Of a stretch of DNA of 64,000 nt, positions 60,010-64,000 are shown piece after piece (the first letter of the stretch is position 1; each line of letters begins with the position of its first letter). A model generated the notes under the pieces. That model was not told the DNA's origin. It ran no database searches and worked only from the letters and a program-made list of their open reading frames with translations. Source of the DNA: Haloarcula sebkhae (GTDB taxonomy: Archaea > Halobacteriota > Halobacteria > Halobacteriales > Haloarculaceae); the NCBI RefSeq assembly GCF_014647415.1, contig NZ_BMPD01000002.1, positions 214,324 to 278,323 of the forward strand, written 5' to 3'. The position numbers and the translations under genes are program-made.

Positions 60010-61332
60010 ATGGACCGCGATACTGCGGAGCCGCGTGTCGATAGCCTTCCTGGCCCACGGAGCAGCGAGTGGGTCGAGTACCACCACGAAACCGCCGCGC
60101 CGAGTACGTACGTGTACGATTTCGTCTGGGACATCACCGAGGACGCAATCGGTCCGTTCTGTACAGACGCGGACGGCAACGTCCTGCTCGATTTCACCTG
60201 CCACGTCGCCGCGTCGCCGCTCGGCTACAACAACCCGAAAGTGCTCGACCGGGCCGACGAGTTCGACATGGTCGACCCGCTGAAAATCGCCGGCCAGGAC
60301 TTCTACGTCAGCACCGGCGGCTCGCCCGACGAAACGTCGCTGCCGGGACCTGCTCACCTGCTGGATCGGTTGACCGACATTACTAGTCACTACGACTTCG
60401 ACACCGTCTTCCTCTCGAACTCCGGCGCAGAGGCCGTCGAGAACGCGATGAAGATCTGCTACGACAACTGCGAGACGCCGAAGTACGGCATTACCTTCGA
60501 CGGCGCGTTCCACGGACGGACCCTGGGGGCACTCTCCCTGAACCGTTCGAAGTCGGTCTATCGACGGAAGTTCCCCGAACTCAGCGGGATTCACGACGTG
60601 GAGTACTCGGAGGCCGGGGTCGAGCGCCTCCGGTCGAAACTCGACGCAGACACCGGCCACATCCCGCCTGAAGAAGTCGCGTTCCTCATTCTGGAGCCGA
60701 TACAGGGTGAAGGCGGCTATCGTGTTCCGAACCCCGAGTTCCTCTCGGCCGTCGACGACCTCTGCCGGGAACACGACATCCCGATCATCGCCGACGAAAT
60801 CCAGTCGGGAGCCGGCCGCACAGGCGAGATGTGGGCCGTCGACCACTACGACATCGAGCCGGACGTCATCACGAGCGCCAAAGCGCTCCGGGTCGGCGCG
60901 ACCATCTCTCGGTCGGACATCTTCCCGTCGGAAACGTCTCGGCTCTCCTCGACGTGGGGGGCCGGCGACATCCTCGGCTCGATGCGTGGCGCCCTGACGC
61001 TTGCCGCTATCGAGGACCACGACCTACTGGACAACGCCGCCGAGAAGGGGACGTACTTCATGGACCGACTCCGCGATATCTCGGCGGACCGTCCGCTGGT
61101 CGAGGACGTGCGTGGCCTCGGCCTGATGACCGCGCTGGAGTTCGATACGGCCGACCGTCGCGACGCCGTGATGGAAACAGCGCTCCAGCACGGCCTCCTC
61201 ACGCTCGGCTGTGGCCAGAAATCCCTCCGACTCCTTCCGCCACTCGACGTCACCGGGCGTGAACTTGAACTCTGTCTCGACATCCTCGATTCGGTGTTTA
61301 CCGAGGTTGCAGACCCTGTCGCGTCGGCCTGA
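60010..61332 (+). CDS. Class III aminotransferase, probably ornithine aminotransferase
   Basis: 440-aa PLP enzyme. SNSGAEAVENAMKI, TFDGAFHGRTLGALSL, ADEIQSGAGRTG (PLP-ring Asp) and the Schiff-base Lys in TSAKALRVG are all present. Substrate could be ornithine, 4-aminobutyrate or acetylornithine. Next to arginase, ornithine is the best choice, giving glutamate semialdehyde. A P5C dehydrogenase is not in the window. Confidence 0.82.
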   Translation: MDRDTAEPRVDSLPGPRSSEWVEYHHETAAPSTYVYDFVWDITEDAIGPFCTDADGNVLLDFTCHVAASPLGYNNPKVLDRADEFDMVDPLKIAGQDFYVSTGGSPDETSLPGPAHLLDRLTDITSHYDFDTVFLSNSGAEAVENAMKICYDNCETPKYGITFDGAFHGRTLGALSLNRSKSVYRRKFPELSGIHDVEYSEAGVERLRSKLDADTGHIPPEEVAFLILEPIQGEGGYRVPNPEFLSAVDDLCREHDIPIIADEIQSGAGRTGEMWAVDHYDIEPDVITSAKALRVGATISRSDIFPSETSRLSSTWGAGDILGSMRGALTLAAIEDHDLLDNAAEKGTYFMDRLRDISADRPLVEDVRGLGLMTALEFDTADRRDAVMETALQHGLLTLGCGQKSLRLLPPLDVTGRELELCLDILDSVFTEVADPVASA

Positions 61333-61344
61333 CTCTCGCTACTT

Positions 61345-61398
61345 TTGCGGTAACCGCAATGTTAAAATATGATTAATTCAATTGTGGCACTATGCCAC
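61345..61398 (+). promoter_or_regulatory. Two palindromes at the transporter promoter
   Basis: TTGCGGT-A-ACCGCAA (61345-61359) lies directly upstream of a TATA-like GTTAAAATATG (61361-61371). GTGGCA-CTA-TGCCAC (61384-61398) spans the ATG at 61392 and the predicted transcription start. Both are perfect. The first may activate or act as a terminator of the previous gene; the second fits a repressor. Confidence 0.5.
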
Positions 61399-62180
61399 GA
61401 GAGGCACGCGTAGACAGACGGAGGTATCTGCAGGCAATCGGTGGCACTGTCGCGACCCTGTCGGTCGCTGGTTGTCAATCGGGCAGCGGGGACTCACAGA
61501 CGCTCACCGCGGGCACAGCGCCGGGTTTTCCGCCGTTTGAGATGAAACAGGACGGCGAACTCGTCGGCTTCGACGTCGAGTTGCTGGAGGCCGTTGTCGC
61601 GGCGACGGAGTACGAACTGAGCGGCTGGGAGGAACTGGAGTTCAAATCACTCATTCCAGCGCTGAACAACGGTAACGTCGACATCGTCGCGGCGGGCATG
61701 ACGATAAACGACGACCGTGACGAAGCGATCGACTTCTCCGACCCGTACTACAGTTCGAATCAGGCTATCATCGTCCGGGAGAACGGGTCGTTCTCGCCGT
61801 CGTCGCTGGACGATCTCTCCGGAGCGACAGTCGGGGCACAGAAGGGGACGACCGGTGAATCCGTTATCAAGGACCGGCTGATCGACGCGGGGACGATTTC
61901 GGCGTCCCAGTACAACGCATACGGCAACTACGTGCTCGCCGTCGAGGATCTACTGAACGAAAACGTCGACGTCATCATCATCGACGTCCCAGTCGCGAAC
62001 TCGTTCGTGGCAGATCGCCCCATCGAATCCGCGTTCGTCCATGAGACTGGTGAGCAATTCGGCTTCGGGATTCAGTCTGGTAACGACGAACTCGCGGGCG
62101 CGCTCAACAGTGGGCTGACCACAGTTGAGGACGACGGGACGTACCGGGACCTGACCGAGAAGTGGTTCGGACAGAAGTGA
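61392..62180 (+). CDS. Polar amino acid ABC transporter, substrate-binding lipoprotein
   Basis: 262 aa. RRRYLQAIGG then VAGC with lipobox C28 give a Tat-type lipoprotein signal. The mature part is a type 3 solute-binding protein: GTAPGFPPFEMKQDGELVGFDVELLEAV, VDIVAAGMTINDDRDEAIDFSDPYY and VGAQKGTTGESV. It binds polar amino acids; arginine or ornithine is inferred from its neighbours. The ATG lies within a palindrome, which supports the start. Confidence 0.92.
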   Translation: MPREARVDRRRYLQAIGGTVATLSVAGCQSGSGDSQTLTAGTAPGFPPFEMKQDGELVGFDVELLEAVVAATEYELSGWEELEFKSLIPALNNGNVDIVAAGMTINDDRDEAIDFSDPYYSSNQAIIVRENGSFSPSSLDDLSGATVGAQKGTTGESVIKDRLIDAGTISASQYNAYGNYVLAVEDLLNENVDVIIIDVPVANSFVADRPIESAFVHETGEQFGFGIQSGNDELAGALNSGLTTVEDDGTYRDLTEKWFGQK

Positions 62181-62184
62181 GGCC

Positions 62185-62865
62185 ATGGCAGCAATCCTAC
62201 TGCAGGCCGCTGACTGGCTGTTCGTCATCGACAACATGGGCCTGTTGCTCGGAGGGACAGTCGTCACTATCGCGCTCACCGTAGCCAGCATTCTCCTGGG
62301 ATTCGTCGTCGGGTTTCCGGCCGGTGCGATAGAAGTGTACGGCTCGGACAGGGCCCGGCGGGTGGTCGAACAGATCGGGGTTGTCCTCCGTGGTACCCCG
62401 CTGCTGGTCATCATTATGATCCTGTACTTCGGCCTCTCTATCTCCAGTAGCGCGTTCGTCACGGCGACTATCGCACTCGGCCTTCGGAGTGCCGCCTACC
62501 AGTCACAGATCTTCCGCGGTGCGCTCCAGAGCGTCGACGACGGGCAGCTGGAAGCGGCACGCGCCGTCGCGATGTCCCGATTCGAAGCGATTCGGCACGT
62601 CGTCGTCCCGCAGGCGCTCCGCCGGAGCGTTCCGGGCTTCCAGAACGAGTTTACTATCGTCCTCAAGGATACAAGCATCGCCATCGTCATCGGAATCGGC
62701 GAGCTGCTGACGACGGGACAGAACCTCTACGAAGGCGGACAGTCGACAGCGGCACTCGAGATTTTCCTCGCCGTCAGCCTCGTCTACTTCGTGCTGACGT
62801 TCGCGACGAATCGGTCACTCGACAGACTCAGCGACTACTACGCAGTACCGGAAGGAACGACATGA
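62185..62865 (+). CDS. Amino acid ABC transporter permease
   Basis: 226-aa permease of the HisM/GlnP family with about five helices. LGGTVVTIALTVASILLGFVVGFPAG begins it, and the EAA loop LEAARAVAMSRFEAIRHVVVPQALRRSVPGF contacts the ATPase. The start is four bases after the binding protein stop, and the end overlaps the ATPase start in ATGA. The second permease further on suggests a heterodimer. Confidence 0.9.
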   Translation: MAAILLQAADWLFVIDNMGLLLGGTVVTIALTVASILLGFVVGFPAGAIEVYGSDRARRVVEQIGVVLRGTPLLVIIMILYFGLSISSSAFVTATIALGLRSAAYQSQIFRGALQSVDDGQLEAARAVAMSRFEAIRHVVVPQALRRSVPGFQNEFTIVLKDTSIAIVIGIGELLTTGQNLYEGGQSTAALEIFLAVSLVYFVLTFATNRSLDRLSDYYAVPEGTT

Positions 62866-63614
62866 CACAGCCACTACTCTCAATCGACGATCTGCACAAG
62901 TCCTACGGGAGCGAAGAGGTACTGGAAGGCGTCGGCCTCGAAATGGACCAAGGTGACGTGACGGTCCTTATCGGTCCCAGCGGCTCGGGCAAGTCCACGT
63001 TGCTCCGATGTGTGAACCGACTGACGGAGATCAACAGTGGCCGGATCGCCCTCGATGGGCAGGACGTGACTGGAGCCGAAACCGACGTCAACGAACTGCG
63101 AAAGCAGGTCGGCATGGTGTTTCAGGACTTCAACCTCTTTGCGCACCTGACGGCGCTCGAGAACGTCACGCTCGGCCCGAAAAAAGTACTCGGGATGGAC
63201 GCCGCTGACGCCGAAGCGGCCGGACGGAACCACCTCGAACAGGTCGGATTGCTGGAACAAGCGGACTCCTACCCCGCTGAACTCTCCGGCGGGCAGAAAC
63301 AGCGTGTCGGCATCGCGCGCGCACTCGCGATGGACCCGGAACTACTGCTGTTCGACGAGCCGACCAGCGCCCTCGATCCCGAACTCGTCGGCGAGGTCGT
63401 CGAGGTGATGCGCGACCTCGCCGACGAAGGCATCACGATGCTCGTCGTCAGTCACGAGATGGACTTCGCCCGGTCGGCCGCGTCGGACATCGTGTTCCTC
63501 GACGACGGTGAGATCGTCGAACACGGCCCGCCGGAGCAACTGTTCCAGAACCCCACTGCGGACCGAACCGAACAGTTCCTGAGCAGATTGCACGCACACG
63601 AGGAAACGGCATGA
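62862..63614 (+). CDS. Amino acid ABC transporter ATPase
   Basis: 250-aa ABC ATPase of the HisP/GlnQ type. Walker A GPSGSGKST, Q-loop VFQDFNLFAHLTALENV, signature LSGGQKQRVGIARAL, Walker B LLLFDEPTSALDPE, switch His in VVSHEMDFAR. It drives uptake with the two permeases. Coupled at both ends by ATGA overlaps. Confidence 0.93.
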   Translation: MTQPLLSIDDLHKSYGSEEVLEGVGLEMDQGDVTVLIGPSGSGKSTLLRCVNRLTEINSGRIALDGQDVTGAETDVNELRKQVGMVFQDFNLFAHLTALENVTLGPKKVLGMDAADAEAAGRNHLEQVGLLEQADSYPAELSGGQKQRVGIARALAMDPELLLFDEPTSALDPELVGEVVEVMRDLADEGITMLVVSHEMDFARSAASDIVFLDDGEIVEHGPPEQLFQNPTADRTEQFLSRLHAHEETA

Positions 63615-64000
63615 GCACAGCTGAATCGACAACATCCCCGAACCCGGGGCTCTGGGACCGCATCGGGACGGTCTTCACCGTCCGCCCACTCACAGTGGGC
63701 CTGGCACTGTTTTGGGTCTGGGTTCTCGCCCGCTGGACCACTGATTTCGTCCTCGCAGGAGTCTCCGGATTCGACCGCGGCACACCATTTATTCCGGCGG
63801 CCCCGTTCCTGACAACAGCGGATGCCGTCGCGTCGCTCGCCACGCCACTTGGTGCTGCTGGAGCGCCTCTAGTGTGGGTCGCTGATACGCTCCGGTTCAC
63901 TGCCGACGCGACGGCGTATCTGCCGGCGCTGGCGCATGGCATCTGGACGACGATCCTACTGACGGTCTTCAGCGTCTGTCTCGGGTTCACGCTGGCGCTC
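63611..64000 (+). CDS. Second amino acid ABC permease (3' partial)
   Basis: Starts MSTAESTTSPNPGLWDRIG within the ATPase stop (ATGA) and is open to the window edge, 130 codons. One helix (PLTVGLALFWVWVLARW), a loop of about 50 residues, then HGIWTTILLTVFSVCLGFTLAL, the usual first core helix of HisQ/GlnP permeases. It has a longer N-terminus than the first permease. The binding protein and ATPase are shared. Confidence 0.85.
   Translation, partial: MSTAESTTSPNPGLWDRIGTVFTVRPLTVGLALFWVWVLARWTTDFVLAGVSGFDRGTPFIPAAPFLTTADAVASLATPLGAAGAPLVWVADTLRFTADATAYLPALAHGIWTTILLTVFSVCLGFTLAL

Noticed and set aside
59404-61020. 538-codon open frame on the minus strand
   Set aside because: Opposite arginase and the aminotransferase, both with clear active-site motifs; the frame has no domain pattern.

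Overview
The window is chromosomal DNA of a halophilic archaeon, most likely Haloarcula or a close relative. It is GC-rich, the predicted proteins are strongly acidic, many genes carry a TATA-like box about 25-30 bases before the start codon (leaderless transcripts), exported proteins have Tat/lipobox signals, and the gene set is haloarchaeal (proteasome beta subunit, AglB/AglG/AglJ N-glycosylation, halocyanin, TrmB-family regulator, HEWD protein). I see no rRNA, tRNA, CRISPR array or intact insertion sequence.

Layout. 1-10.5 kb is housekeeping: the end of an FAD/NAD oxidoreductase, three tandem hairpins, a mutase-cytidine deaminase-uridine phosphorylase run, an FkbM methyltransferase, psmB with a small membrane protein upstream, a DUF555 protein, an HTH-CBS regulator with a palindrome at its start, a 48-aa protein, purM, an M50 protease and a TraB-family protein. 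10.7-12.4 kb holds a PadR regulator, a thioesterase, an acidic protein of unknown function and a HEWD protein. 12.5-29.9 kb is a glycosylation island: aglB and aglG diverge from one short promoter region, followed by a GT2 enzyme beside a separate UPF0104 membrane protein, a GT39 transferase, two GT4 transferases, a Wzx-type flippase, three alkaline-phosphatase-superfamily proteins, a TrmB-family regulator and aglJ. Parts of this island are clearly more AT-rich than the flanks.

29.9-33.6 kb carries a small acidic protein, an HxlR regulator divergent from a short leader ORF coupled to a DoxX gene, a rhomboid protease and a METTL5-like methyltransferase. 33.6-38.7 kb is a four-gene signalling run on the minus strand (kinase, receiver, receiver-kinase, kinase). 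38.9-42.2 kb holds LemA and a GIDE-like membrane protein, convergent on dph2 and a membrane-anchored archaemetzincin relative whose three zinc-binding His are all replaced. 42.3-45.8 kb has a soluble PAS chemotaxis transducer, a YlbF-family protein, a UspA protein and an MBL-fold hydrolase. 45.9-48 kb holds two unassigned genes.

48-54.6 kb is a nitrous oxide reductase operon on the minus strand: halocyanin, nosZ, a NosB-position membrane protein, nosD, nosF and nosY. 56.1-64 kb reads as arginine use: an IclR regulator, glutamate dehydrogenase, arginase, a class III aminotransferase (probably ornithine aminotransferase) and a polar amino acid ABC transporter that runs off the window edge. Together these would import arginine, cleave it to urea and ornithine, and pass the carbon toward glutamate and 2-oxoglutarate. 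Several promoters carry perfect palindromes at positions typical of operators; these, the LemA/GIDE/pseudo-archaemetzincin locus and the DoxX leader ORF are the most unusual features.
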